A DNA stretch of 64,000 bases. Source: Craterostigma plantagineum (Eukaryota; Streptophyta; Magnoliopsida; Lamiales; Linderniaceae). The stretch is from positions 62,001 to 126,000 of the forward strand of contig JAPQWV010000122.1 in the NCBI GenBank assembly GCA_027422505.1. Reading direction: 5' to 3'. The position numbers and the translations under genes are program-made. Positions 48,869 to 60,280 of this stretch are shown in pieces. The notes under the pieces were generated by a model. That model saw only the letters and a list, made by a program, of their open reading frames with translations, searched no databases and had not been told where the DNA came from. Numbering within the stretch: the first letter of the stretch is position 1; each line of letters starts with the position of its first letter.

Positions 48869-49535
48869 TGGTGAGGATGGCATGTGTTTGATTTTGTTTG
48901 CAATTGCATGGATTTGGCATTTCATTTTGCTCTGTCATTGTTTTTTACTTGCTAGGAGATGTTGATCTTGGGCATTCTGGTTTCGGTAATTAAGTTGTTA
49001 CTTTGATCGACTGATATAATTCCTGTTTCTCCTCTAGCTATGCGATTTTCATTAATTATGTCCTTTTTTGCTTGCTTGCGTAACCCAGGGTGTTGTATCC
49101 TTTATTATCTATCTGATGATGCAATGACGTGCTTGGTTTTTCCCTGTGGAGCAATGATGGAGCAAACCTAGTTTATGTGAAGATTTTGATCAACGATTCT
49201 TAATCTTTGTACGAGTGGAATTTATTGGGTTGACTTTGTGAAGGTGGTAAAGATTACATTTTTCTTTGTTCTTGAAATCCAACTCTGAACTAGTGTACAA
49301 TTTTCCCAACTTCCCAGTGCCAAACATAAACCGAAGAATATTTCGATTCCATCACAACATTAAAATATAAGGCTGTTTCAAACTTCATGTTTAAGGGTCA
49401 CAATTGGGACTTTGAGTGCGGTTACAACAAAACTTTCTTCAAGTAAAAACTATCAATCACTACCATAACAAAATATATCTAACGAATCGACAACGAAAGC
49501 ACATTGAAAATTGTAGCAAACATAATTCACTCACA
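48869..49535. other. 3' UTR of SmB and promoter of the root-cap-type gene
   Basis: T-rich 3' region followed by about 300 AT-rich bases. No further gene or repeat recognised. Confidence 0.35.
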
Positions 49536-50777
49536 ATGGCTCGTTTCCTGTTACCAACTTGTGTTCTTTTCATCCTCATGTTCGCCCGTGCCGTTGCGCA
49601 GCCAAACAAATGCCACAAAATCGCATGTCTAGACTACCCAGACTGTAAAAGTGAAGACCTTCGCTGCCCAGAATATTGCCCAAATCGCTGCATTGTGTTT
49701 TGCCCTTCATGCGAAACATTATGCCCATGGTGGTATACTCCACCACCGCCACCGCCACCGCCGCCGCCGCCATCTCCAGCGATTTCTGGTGGTAAGAGAG
49801 TTCGTTGCAAAAACAGAGCTTATGGGCATTGCTACCTAGTTGAGGTTGTCTGCCCAGCTGATTGCCCTCGTACTTGCAAGATTGATTGCGAGATTTGCAG
49901 CCCTGTCTGCGGTGAGTACGTACAACTCATCAACTGTAATCTCTCTTCTCTTTCATCTTTTCGTTTCTCAACTGTTTCCTTTTTTGTGGAAAACGATAAA
50001 GAGTGCAGCAAGCCTGGCTCGGTGTGTCAAGATCCAAGGTTCGTAGGCGCTGATGGGATCGCATTCTATTTCCACGGGAAAAAGGACAGAGACTTCTGTA
50101 TAGTTTCAGACCAAAACCTCCACATCAACGCCCACTTCACAGGAAGGAGAAACGGGGAAATGGGAAGGGACTTCACTTGGGTTCAGTCCCTCGGGATTCT
50201 ATTCGACAACCACCGAATCTTTCTGGGCGCCAAAAAAACCTCATCTTGGGACGATTCCATCGACCGTTTGGAGATTTCCTACGATGGAGAAGCCTTGCTC
50301 TTACCCCAAGCAGAAGGCTCGAAATGGCAGGCCAACAATGGGCGTGGAATAACCATCGTAAGATCGAGCCATTCCAACTCAGTTGTAATCGAAGTTGAAA
50401 GGAGTTTCAAGATTAAGGCTACGGCTGTACCCATCACTGAACAAGACTCGAAGATTCATAACTATGGCGTAACGGATGAAGACTGCTTCGCCCATCGTGA
50501 TTTGGGATTTAACTTCTATTATTTGAGCGGCCAAGTGAGTGGAATTCTTGGACAGACTTACGCTGGCAACTATGTCAGTAAAGTAAAGATGGGAGTCGAC
50601 GTGCCAGTTCTTGGCGGTAAGAGAGAGTTTGCTTCTTCGAGTATTTTCTCGACGGACTGCGCTGTGGCTAGGTTTGACAAGACGACTCAGATGATGACTT
50701 CTTACAAGGATTTTAGGCGTGTGAGTTTGGAGTGTAGCAGTGGAATCGAGGGCCAAGGAGTTATCTGCAGGAAATAG
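49536..50777 (+). CDS. Root-cap / LEA-related secreted protein with poly-Pro linker
   Basis: Predicted extracellular protein with a C-terminal root cap domain; biochemical role unknown. ATG 49536 opens a signal peptide (FLLPTCVLFILMFARAVAQ). Then a Cys-rich region (CHKIACLDYPDC, CPEYCPNRCIVFCPSC), a run of about 11 Pro, and a second Cys-rich block. The C-terminal domain holds GADGIAFYFHGKKDRDFC, GRDFTWVQSLGILF and HNYGVTDEDCFAHRDLGF. The frame is open from 49536 to 50777, but a 90-base segment, 49912-50001, has a GGTGAGT donor and an AAAG acceptor and encodes none of the family pattern. Removing it joins CSPVC to ECSKPGSVC in frame, so it is probably an intron of 3n length without stops. Confidence 0.8.
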   Translation: MARFLLPTCVLFILMFARAVAQPNKCHKIACLDYPDCKSEDLRCPEYCPNRCIVFCPSCETLCPWWYTPPPPPPPPPPPSPAISGGKRVRCKNRAYGHCYLVEVVCPADCPRTCKIDCEICSPVCGEYVQLINCNLSSLSSFRFSTVSFFVENDKECSKPGSVCQDPRFVGADGIAFYFHGKKDRDFCIVSDQNLHINAHFTGRRNGEMGRDFTWVQSLGILFDNHRIFLGAKKTSSWDDSIDRLEISYDGEALLLPQAEGSKWQANNGRGITIVRSSHSNSVVIEVERSFKIKATAVPITEQDSKIHNYGVTDEDCFAHRDLGFNFYYLSGQVSGILGQTYAGNYVSKVKMGVDVPVLGGKREFASSSIFSTDCAVARFDKTTQMMTSYKDFRRVSLECSSGIEGQGVICRK

Positions 50778-50980
50778 ATATATACTTTCTTCTTCCTTAA
50801 ATAAATGCGGAGCCATATGTGATAGAATTGCTATAAATCTCTGAATCCTCTGACATGTTTATGTTCGACGGGACTCTTCTTTGCTGTAAAAATCCAACAG
50901 ATTTATCTGTATAGCGCTTATTGCAGAATACACATACCATCTCAGAGTTGCCTGGCCATAGCCTTATAATCATGGCTCAT

Positions 50981-53071
50981 TTATCTGCTCTGTTTTAAAG
51001 AATCACTGTTGCTAACATTAGACTGTAAGCACTCTTTCACAAACTCTTGTATCTTCCTCTTCATCAGCTTATCCTTTACGCCAGAGAGCATGTCTCGGTA
51101 GAACATCTCCAGGCGTCTCAGTTTGTTGCTGTCCGAGGATTCGAGCATATTCTCCCATTCTCTCGCGACGTCGAACGAATCAGAACCCTCCATTGAAGTC
51201 AAAATTTCACGTTCTTGAAATGGCTTCCCGAAAATCGCACCGTGAAGTAAGTTAGCATATCTCTCCATTACATCAAGTCTTGATCTTATCAGCTTCATCT
51301 CCTCCATAGCATCAGATAGCCTCTTATCTGTCTCCCCAGTAGTATCATCTACCTTACTTTTATCGACATCATTATCCCTCGATTCACTTTCCCCCAAATC
51401 ACGGTCGAGCAAAGGCCATAAAACCCTAGTTGGCTCGTAGCAATCGATCGCCTGACCATTCCCAAGAACGCCACTTCGACCTCTGCCCCATGACCACAGT
51501 TTGTGCCCAGAATCTCCTACAAGAACTGTATGAGCAGCACCGCATTTTACCTGCAAAGGTTGTGGAAATTTTCGATCTTTCGATCCAATGTAAGGAAATC
51601 GAACGGGAAAAAGAGCATCTCCAACGTCATTCCCTGCAAATCTAGCATCAGGGCATAGGCCAAGACCGTTCTCCATTCCCCAAGACCACAGTTCGCCTGA
51701 AGGAGACACTACGCTCGTATGAAACAGACCACAGTCAATGGATACCAAGAAAACACAATCGGGCAATCCCTTTACGATTTCTGGGGTTTGTAGGCTCTGT
51801 GTAGTTCCATGGCCTAACTGCCCATTTTCTCCCAAGCCAAATGTCCAGCAAATGCTTTTTAAGGCATCGCTCGGTCTCTTCTCATGGGTCAGTATAGCTG
51901 TGTGGAAAGCTCCACACGCTATTTCGTCGACTTCCCAAGGAGACTCAATGTTGAACGTTTCTATTACATGAGGTTTCGATCTACTTTCTTTGTCTCCCAA
52001 GCCTAACTGGCCATGGCTGTTACCGCCCCATGAGTAGCATATTAGTTCGCTGCTTCCTCTGTACGTCTCTTCAGCGCTGACTAGCGCTACTACGTGCTCG
52101 TTTCCACACGCCACTTTAACGACCGTGTGGCCATGGAAATCCCATAATGGAGTTGGGACTATGTTGCTGACGAGCGAAAAGTCGATTTCGTTTGATTTTG
52201 CATTGGGGGGATTGGGACAGTTTCCCCAAATCCATAACGATCCTTGATTATCTATTGCGAGCGACATCATTCCGCCGGCATTAACAGATGAAATCTGAGG
52301 CAAAAAGGTAAGATTATATTCGAATTCGCATCCAAGAAAGATGGAATAAAGAATCAAACAAAAGATGACTCTTGCCTTCAACGGTTTGCTGCAGTTCACT
52401 TCGTCGTCTCTTGTCGAATTGGGTGATCCCAGACCGATAAAGCCTTCCACCAAGTGTGGTTTAGTGTAGTTTTCGCCGTCAGTGCTGATTTGGCCATCCA
52501 TGTTGGGGTCAAGGAATTCACAGCACTGATTTGACACATATTATTACATAGTATAATACAGCACCAAGACATTTTCAGGTAGCAAAAAAGTGACACAGAG
52601 GATACAGATATTATAACCCCAGCCCCAAATCGATCCATCATCTGCGCCATCAGAGAAAAAAAAAAAACCAAGATCAAATGAGTTGGAATCTGAACAAACA
52701 AACAGTTCCTCATTTCATCGTTTATAACCTGCGAGAGCTAGACTATGGTAAGCCCCAGCAGCGATCCCAACAATCTTAAGCTTAGCTTCCCTTTCATCAT
52801 CATCGTCACCGCCGAAGAATCCGACCCGAACCGGGATATGCTGGTCCTCTTCCGAACCGGTACCTAGCCGGCCGAACGTTCCCCTTCCCCAAGAATATAC
52901 CTTTCCATCACCTATAACAATCACACGTCGTATAGACGAAATTCTTCACGCAAGAAATGACCCAGCTTGCAAAGAGTGAGAGCGATAATACATTAGCGAA
53001 CGCCGACCTGTAAGAGCGAGCGTGTGAGCTTCGCCGGCGGCTATTGAGATGATTTTGCGCGGGTCCTCCAT
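50981..53071 (-). CDS. RCC1-repeat protein (572 aa), with a probable U12 intron
   Basis: Seven-bladed RCC1-type beta-propeller as in UVR8-like and other plant RCC1 family proteins; specific role unknown. Exons: 53008-53071, 52729-52911, 52606-52641, 52376-52497, 50981-52294. Repeats show GDGKVYSWGRG, DGSIWGWGYN, QGSLWIWGN, WGGNSHGQLGLG, FGLGENGQLGHG, SGELWSWGMENGLG and KLWSWGRGRSGVLGNG. A helical C-terminal segment follows (RLDVMERYANLLHGA). Intron 3 (52498-52605) has a U12-type donor GTATCCTC and branch site TTCCTTGAC, but the only end that keeps the frame is GG. Intron 4 (52295-52375) is GC-AG, 81 bases, in frame and stopless. Start ATG 53071 (MEDPRKIISIAAGEAHTLAL). Confidence 0.82.
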
Positions 53072-53276
53072 TCCTTCAATCAAGATATCTCAGTAGCTTC
53101 GCTTCTTATCCATGTTCTTTTAAGTTAAAAGGTTTCCATTGATTGGATTTGGATATATGGGCCTTATATGGGTTTCATCACGTGGACTAACAAAAGTTTA
53201 GGCCTCAAAGGAAGCCCAATCTTACACTGCTCAGAAAAAGGAGCTTGAAGCTCCTCGGCAATGGCAGAATTCAGAA
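53072..53276. promoter_or_regulatory. Compact divergent promoter of the RCC1 and TMX2-like genes
   Basis: Only 205 bases separate the two start codons, which implies a shared bidirectional promoter. No TATA box is evident. Confidence 0.4.
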
Positions 53277-55085
53277 ATGTCGAAGGAGAAAAACGAATCG
53301 AATCTACTGAGCTTGATCAGTCGTGTTACTTCCGAACCATACTATATGCTCCACTTCTTAGTTTTCTTCTCCTACATTCCCATTCGATGCTCAGCAAATA
53401 ACGTTCTCTCTGCTCACCGCTCGTCTTATATTCTTCACCGTGTATTTGATCCATTTTTCTAGATTTTACGTTACGATTATTCTGTTACCGATGTTTTCAG
53501 TGGTTGTTAGAGCTTTGATTTCGGATTTGGTTTGGTTTTTGCAGGAGATCCAGTCTTTGCTTGCGTTCTGTGTTATAGCAGCTGTGAAGGTGTGCTTTCC
53601 TTTTTTTCTGCTTGATTTTTTGACAGTTTGACAATATGCTTGCGGTTTAGTAAGATTATGAAGCTGGAAATAGTATGAATTTGATAGCGGTTTAAAAATC
53701 TGTGTTAACGAGCAATTCGAACCTGATATTGGAAACTTGCAGCTTGTGAGAACGGAATCATGGGAAGCGTTTGTAGCTGACACCTTATTCTATGCAAAGG
53801 TTCTCTGTTTTCATCATCGAACTGTGAAAATTTGTATTTCTCAGAACAATCATTTTATACTGAGTATTCCAGGAATGCTATTCTCCTTCTTATTTCACTT
53901 AAATCTGAATTCTGAAGTGAGTTGAGTTCATCTTACAGGTTTTTCTTGCAGCAATTGCCTTGATCTTGGACTACCATTTGGCATTGTGGTATGGAGTAGC
54001 ATTTTTGGGTATGCCTTTGAGGCTTTATTTTCCTGAACTTTTTGACCGCCTTAGCTTTGTGTAGATTTTTTCATGCATTTTATTAGCATTCTGGAAGCTC
54101 ACAAGATTTTTTTGATTGCACAGTTTTGTATATAGTCGCACAACAACCTGCCTACGAAGGAACAGGTACGATCGTTGAAAAGGGACTGCTGATTAAATGT
54201 TTGAAGTCTGTAAGTTTTTACCTTAACTATTTAAGTTATGCAGGCGCAACAAGTCATTTGACACCACTCCAATTAGAATCCTTGCTTACCGAAGGCAACA
54301 CTTCGAAATTTTGGATGGTTGGTGTGTAGATTTTCTCATCGTTTTGTAATGATTTAACTGCCTGATATGCATGATCTGACAACAATTCTTAACGGTTTCT
54401 TTCTATAGTGTCATGATATCTAATTACTACGATTACAATACTGGCAGATTGAATTTCGAGCCCAGTCTACATCCCCTTGCATAAAATCAAGTTCCTTTTT
54501 CCCGCAGCTATCAATCACGTGAGTCTTGAGCTCAGCTTGTATATTCCATATGCTTTTCTTACAATTATAATTTTCTTTGTGCCATGACTCTGGGACTTAA
54601 CATTTGCACAGGTTCTCAACCAAGAACCTATCCTTTGCAACAGTCGATCTCGGACTCTTTCCTAATGCTGCTGAAAAGCTTGGAATCTCTCTAGGTGGAT
54701 AGATCAATAGAATATGACTTAAGTTTTGTGGCTTTCTTTGCTTGCCTTTCTTCACTACTCCGACCGAAGACATATTCTGAGGCAGAGATCAAAGATCTCA
54801 TGTACTTATGCACGTGTTATATTCGTATTCAACGCAGAGAGCCTTCAGCAACTACCGATCTATATGTTGTTTCGTGATGGATCTGCGATCTCACGGTTGC
54901 CCAAGACTGACTTCGAGGCGAAGATTTTCAACTCCCCTCTGTCAAAGGTATCGTCCCCGCACACACTATTATAGGAGACGTCGGGCATGTAACCCATTTG
55001 CGTCGTGGCTTTATCCTTGCAGAAGCAACTGTGTCGTCACTTTGAGCTCGATAAACTCTTCCTCGACTACATAACTGATAAATAG
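53277..55085 (+). CDS. TMX2-like thioredoxin-related transmembrane protein (259 aa)
   Basis: ER-type membrane protein with a thioredoxin fold. Ten exons: 53277-53441, 53545-53589, 53743-53799, 53939-54008, 54124-54165, 54244-54317, 54448-54518, 54612-54694, 54838-54947, 55023-55085; phases all agree. N-terminal membrane segment (YYMLHFLVFFSYIPI), a second hydrophobic stretch (VFLAAIALILDYHLALWYGVAFL), then the thioredoxin region: LTPLQLESLL, IEFRAQSTSPCIKSS, FATVDLGLFPNAAEKLGIS and LQQLPIYMLFRDG. The active-site CxxC is reduced to a single Cys in SPC, as in TMX2, so classical redox activity is unlikely. A start at 53261 in another frame precedes the chosen one by 16 bases. Confidence 0.85.
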
Positions 55086-55585
55086 GTAAAATATTTGACC
55101 TTTCCATTCTAAACTCTGAATATTTTTAATTCATTCAAGTCCTCCCTGTCCCTCCATTATTATGCAGGTATGGAGAAACAACCATGAGTTGAGTAATCAC
55201 ATCTCTGTTCCGCCCCATCAACGTGGTCCAAAGATTGCATTTTGATCGATGTCTTGATTTATAAAAATTTAGGAGATATTCGTTGTGGCAAGTACACAAG
55301 TAAAACAAAATGGTCAATCTTTTAATTGAAATCGTTAATTATTGTATTGGTATTGGTAATTCTATCCTTTTCTGGTCGTGGCAAGAGGTAAACGTGACAT
55401 GCAAGAAAAAGTAATATTATCCCATGGGCCCCACTCGCTATATCGACGAAATAAATGCCAAATACAAATGGAATATTAGATTATAATATTCCAACTGATA
55501 CGATACTCCACTCCAAGGTTAGGTACTGGAGACGGAAAGAGAGACAATCTTGACGTTAATTAATATTTCGGAAACTAACTAAAAT
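55086..55585. other. Intergenic between convergent genes
   Basis: 500 bases holding two 3' UTRs. AT-rich, nothing else recognised. Confidence 0.35.
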
Positions 55586-56089
55586 TCAAGAAAGCCCACA
55601 GACTTCATCCTCCATCTTCTTCACCATAAGCTCCAACCCAAGCTGGTATTTTCGAACCAACTCGTCGAAATCCCACCCTAAGACAGGCTCGAGGCTGACC
55701 CACCATTCCACGGCGCACCCACCGCCGGGCGAGGCTGCCTCCTCTGAAGGGACAACCTTAACAGTCGAAACATAGGATTCGAACCCAACGTTGGACTCGA
55801 CAATCTCGTAACTGAGGGTCATCTGTGCATGGTCTACGAACACCAGCCTCTCTTTGGACCAGCTGACGCCGTCATCTTGGCGGTTTTTCAAGCCGAAGCC
55901 GGCGCAGTAGCGGACGCAGTTTGGCCGGCCGTTTACTCCGGCGACGCCGTGACACGTGGCGAGTCCGGGGAACCATTTGTGGAGCCCAAAGAAGTCCTCG
56001 AAGAGAGGCCATATTTGATGGGCAGCAGCTCTTTGTAGCTTAGTTGAGACTTGAGCCTCCCACTTTTTCGTTAAGGTATTTTTGTCCAT
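55586..56089 (-). CDS. Lachrymatory-factor-synthase-like / Bet v 1-fold protein (167 aa)
   Basis: Small START/Bet v 1-fold (polyketide cyclase) protein that binds a small ligand in a hydrophobic pocket. Ligand and reaction are unknown outside onion-type enzymes. Intronless frame, ATG 56089 (MDKNTLTKKWEAQVST). Family signs: IWPLFEDFFGLHKWFPGL, NCVRYCAGF, LSYEIVESNVGFESYV, CAVEWWVSLEP and a C-terminal amphipathic helix (YQLGLELMVKKMEDEV). Length is usual. ABA receptors share the fold, but I see no gate or latch motif of that family. Confidence 0.85.
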   Translation of the reverse strand: MDKNTLTKKWEAQVSTKLQRAAAHQIWPLFEDFFGLHKWFPGLATCHGVAGVNGRPNCVRYCAGFGLKNRQDDGVSWSKERLVFVDHAQMTLSYEIVESNVGFESYVSTVKVVPSEEAASPGGGCAVEWWVSLEPVLGWDFDELVRKYQLGLELMVKKMEDEVCGLS

Positions 56090-56775
56090 TCTTCTTGACT
56101 CGAAGCACTGTGTAATGGGTTGGTAATAATTGGAGAGGTGGAAGATGGAATATTTAGTGCTTGGAAGATTTGCCTTTCAGCATGAGATATGAATATTAAA
56201 AAATTACCATGTGTCCCATCGTTTGTTTATTTCCCATTCTATTATTGACTAAAACTTCTCATGTTATAAATCCACCAAGATTCCATTCTATGATGTATAA
56301 AACATTAAAAAATTGTTACTCTGTCTTATCTTTTGTGTGTTCCTATTATTAACTAACGAGTTTTCATGTAACAAGTTCACCAAAGATTCCATTGTATCCG
56401 AAATTTAATTCGTACAAGGACTAGACGTCTGATTTCTTGGTGAACCTAGATAGTACATAACTACAACTAGGGTCAATGTTAGACTCAAATGCGAAAAAGT
56501 TACAAATGATATTAGTAGAAGCATCGCTTGAGGATGATACACAGAAAAAAAGCCTAAGCACTCTCATCTTCAAGTTATACACACTTTCTAAGCAAGGAAG
56601 AGATCAATAATTGCACCAAAATATCTAAAAACCAGTTGGTAGCAATAGGTAATTTCTCCCAAATCATTGATCTCTGTCATGTAGGGCAAAATCGCATTCT
56701 CTCGCAACTCAACGAAGAGTTGGTTTGGCAATCGTCAAAACACGACTGGAATATCCCGATAGAAGTAAGCTTTCC
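56090..56775. other. Intergenic with an imperfect tandem duplication
   Basis: Units 56193-56291 and 56302-56397 align, sharing ATTAAAAAATT, CTATTATT, CATGT and CACCAA-GATTCCATT-TAT. The rest is AT-rich 5' flank of the Bet v 1-like gene and 3' flank of the kinase. Confidence 0.45.
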
Positions 56776-59700
56776 TCAGGACACAGTTTTCCCATAACAC
56801 ACGGATGCAATGTAAAGGTTCTTGGCCCATTTCTCCTGCAGAAAATGCAACTCGTTAGGAGGAACATGGCAAGAATGGTCGAGGAAAAGTAGAGAATGGA
56901 ACATGAAAAAAATTTAACCTTGACATGAACACTTGGAAAAGCAGATGTTCGAAGTGTTTCTTGTGTTTCGTCTGCAGGTTTTCTTCTCGGGATACTAAGT
57001 ACAAGTGCAGTTTGATCCAACGTTGCTGCAGTTGATGTAATGCGATAGCCACCATCCCATCTTCTGTGTATACCTTCACTCGGGTAATGAAAATCTAACT
57101 CCACGACCTATGTAGTAATGAAGATGGACAATCAGAGCCGTGTTCATAGATTTATGACATCATGACAGCTTAACAAACCTGGTCAGAAAACCCAGCCCCG
57201 CGAGACACGACAATTGCCCATCTGTTTCCTGCGGAAGCCATGGAAGTAACATAAAACCCTTCTCTCCATTTTTTGTTGATCCACTTAAATGGAAATGATT
57301 CGCTCACTTTGTAGGACTGCTGGAGATACTGGGTACCTGATGAGTTTACATAAACTACGATTATTATGAGGTTTAAAATGTGACATGACAAAAATATCAT
57401 TATGTAATGTGAATTTTTGTCGCCAACCCTTGGACATGACGACCAAAGAGCTCCCATTATTTGCCCCAGCTACTGCACTGATGTAAAAGTTTTTCTCCCA
57501 TTGTTCCATTATCCATTCCTGAACTCAATACAAATTTAAACTACTCAGTGTTCACATTCCTTTAACAAGGAATTGCAAAACAGTAAAAGTCAACGAGGAA
57601 GATTAGTCATTTCACGGTAATGTAAATAATTTAATTAGGACCTTGTGAAGAAAGTGAGGTGAAAGTTCATAAACTTGGGCACTAAAGCCTGTCCCAGCAT
57701 CCATAATTAGGGCCCAGAGATTTGAACAAGATGCGACACAGCTGATGAATAACCCATCTTCATTTCCTTTGTCAATATGCTGTGCAAGTCTGTTGTCTGC
57801 CACATTGTAGTGATACCTACAAAGCACAAAAGCATATATAGGGCGGTGAGTATCCTAAATAAACGTAAGAAATACTATATAATGATACCTTTGCTTCATA
57901 GGTGTCCGAGCATTATACACACTAATCCATTGTGTCGCAGGCATTCCCAATCTGACCTTCTTCTTTGGCTGCTCGTCATCATCGTTGTCAAACATAAGCC
58001 GACCTCTCTTATGCCCAACTTGGTATATAAGCTTCGTTAAGTAAATACGTTATCCATGAGAATGAGAATATAACTTCAATAACTCCCAAAAATAAATATA
58101 ACATTAGGAAAAGGAACTTCAGATGAAACCTTCTGAGCACCCTCAGTATTGATTGGCCTGATAGCTGGATTTGGACCCACAATACCATCAAAAAGTGAAA
58201 TATATTTTGCATAATTTGGCTCCTCATCAAACTTCAAAGCAACAATGTATTCCACAAATTGTCTGAAAGGAGCGGGACAGAAGCAACAAAGTGTTTCTGG
58301 AGAAGTTGACATCTTCTTTTTGCAGACAAGGAATCCTTTATTCTCACCCTGAATAAGAAGATATTTAAGCAAACTTCATCATACGCTAAATAGAATTTCA
58401 GATACAAAACTACTAACCTGGTATCCTTGCCAGGGAAGCCGACCACGAAGAAGAAAAACAAGAGTATAAGCAAGGGACTCTAAATCATCCCTACGACTGC
58501 CAGTTCTTCCCAGATGAGCGTGGACGCTAGCATAGCGGACAGTGCCTCTGAAAACCCAAAACGTTAAAACATCAGTAAAAACTGTTATGTCAGATATTTG
58601 TCAACAGACACGTAGTTAAAACTTGTTTTATAATTTTACCTGAAGACGTCCGGCCGTTGGTCATACTCCACATGCAGGCCAGTTGAATTGTTACGCCATT
58701 TAGTGGCTGAATTTCAGCATAAGAAAAAATAAATGAAGTTATATCGATAAGTTTCATTGCAGATATTAAGCATTACAAGGATGTTACCTAATCCAAGATC
58801 AACCAGAAATAGTCTTTTCTCAGCAGGTGTTCCAGGTGGACCAAGCAAAAAGTTCTCCGGCTTCACGTCCCCGTGAACATACCTACAAGAATCATAACCA
58901 TGAGGCTTTCATGCAAGCAACATGTCTTTCAAGCACGAAAGATAATCCATATTCCCGAACACACCAATAAAATAATCGACCAGTTTTGAATTGATCACAT
59001 ATCAATGCTCGGGGGAGTAAAGAAATTCCTTGCATACCCTCTGGAATGCAACTTCTCCATTATGGAAATTGCCTCAATGGCAATACATGCTACCATTTCG
59101 ATGGACATTCTGCAAAATGAAAAACTGAATATTAGAGGCAAGGTATCGTACCTGTGAAAAGATAAGGTTAAAATTTGGATAGCGAGACTAACGTGAGTGA
59201 TTTACTGTTCCAGACATCCCATAAACTTGGACCAAGCATATCCATGACCTGAAAAGTTTGCAAAGTTTATAATCACCTTCATGATAAAAGAGAACAGAAG
59301 AGAACATAAGCAAGTGATGCTGTACAACAGAGATGATGTACCATACCATGATATAGTAATCGTTTAGCCGTCCTTTGTAATGCAACTGAGGTATACCATG
59401 ACTACCACCTAATGCACTGTAAAGGAACAAGGCATAATTAAGATTCAAATGTTAGCCAATGAAAAGAAAAGCAAGAATACCAGGATGAAGCAAAAATAGA
59501 AGAAGACATCACCCACGTGTAGACCTGCCATTCGTAAGGGGGTCCATAGTTACATCCTTTGCTGCTCCGATGCTCAAATTTCAAAGCAACCTAAAAGATC
59601 AAGAACACTAAACATACATAGTAGAGATCTCTCCTGAAGAAAAGGAGTATCAATACATGAACTAAGTACCTCAACAGCTCCTGGCCCTGTCCTTTCATTT

Positions 59701-60280
59701 GGATTTGTGGGGTTGATTCGGCGACCGACATACACTTGTCCAAATCCTCCTTTCCCCAATTTCCTTTCAACTCGATAGGTAGGAGAATTACCCACTTGAA
59801 CCTGTTGAAAAGTTCAACACACAACAAATGATAACCAACAATTTGCAAACAGCACAAACTATATCACATATTTGAAATCCAATATTGGATCACATAACAG
59901 ATCTCCAGCTCAAAACCTTTCCAACACTACCTTAAACATTAAAAAACCAATTATTTGGCACCAAACTTCACGTCGAATGAATCTATGAAATGGCACACCA
60001 GCATTTTCTTTTTCCGCCAGAACAAATCGAAAATTGAAAAAAATACTCCAATGGCCAGAGCCAGACCCATAAACAATAGAACACAAAATAAATTCAAAAG
60101 GCGAAAAATAAAACAAGATTGAACAACTCGGCAAGCATCTACTAAAAACCAAAATCAAAGAAAAGAATCACGAGAAAAGAACAGGGCACGTACCGTTTCA
60201 GGGATAGGAGCAGTGATGCCTTCATCCTCAGCACCCAAACCCTTATCACTCCCTTGCCCACCAATAGCATTCTCATCCAT
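56776..60280 (-). CDS. MUT9-like / casein-kinase-1-like nuclear protein kinase (605 aa)
   Basis: Plant MLK/PPK-type kinase (HD16-like), a nuclear Ser/Thr kinase linked to histone H3 phosphorylation, photoreceptor signalling and the clock. Sixteen exons: 60194-60280, 59670-59801, 59517-59590, 59347-59416, 59193-59248, 59038-59109, 58788-58882, 58640-58706, 58418-58547, 58130-58348, 57889-58031, 57642-57816, 57428-57518, 57179-57336, 56919-57107, 56776-56835; all phases agree, no stops. Kinase: [29 protein letters not shown] (HGD in place of HRD) and DLGLA (in place of DFG), both normal for CK1-type kinases. After the kinase lies the conserved C-terminal region: [31 protein letters not shown] and [17 protein letters not shown]. 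Starts [10 protein letters not shown]. Confidence 0.92.

Noticed and set aside
48386..48938. Arg/Trp-rich minus-strand frame of 179 residues opposite SmB
   Set aside because: Artifact of the repetitive Pro/Gly codons of the SmB tail read in reverse.
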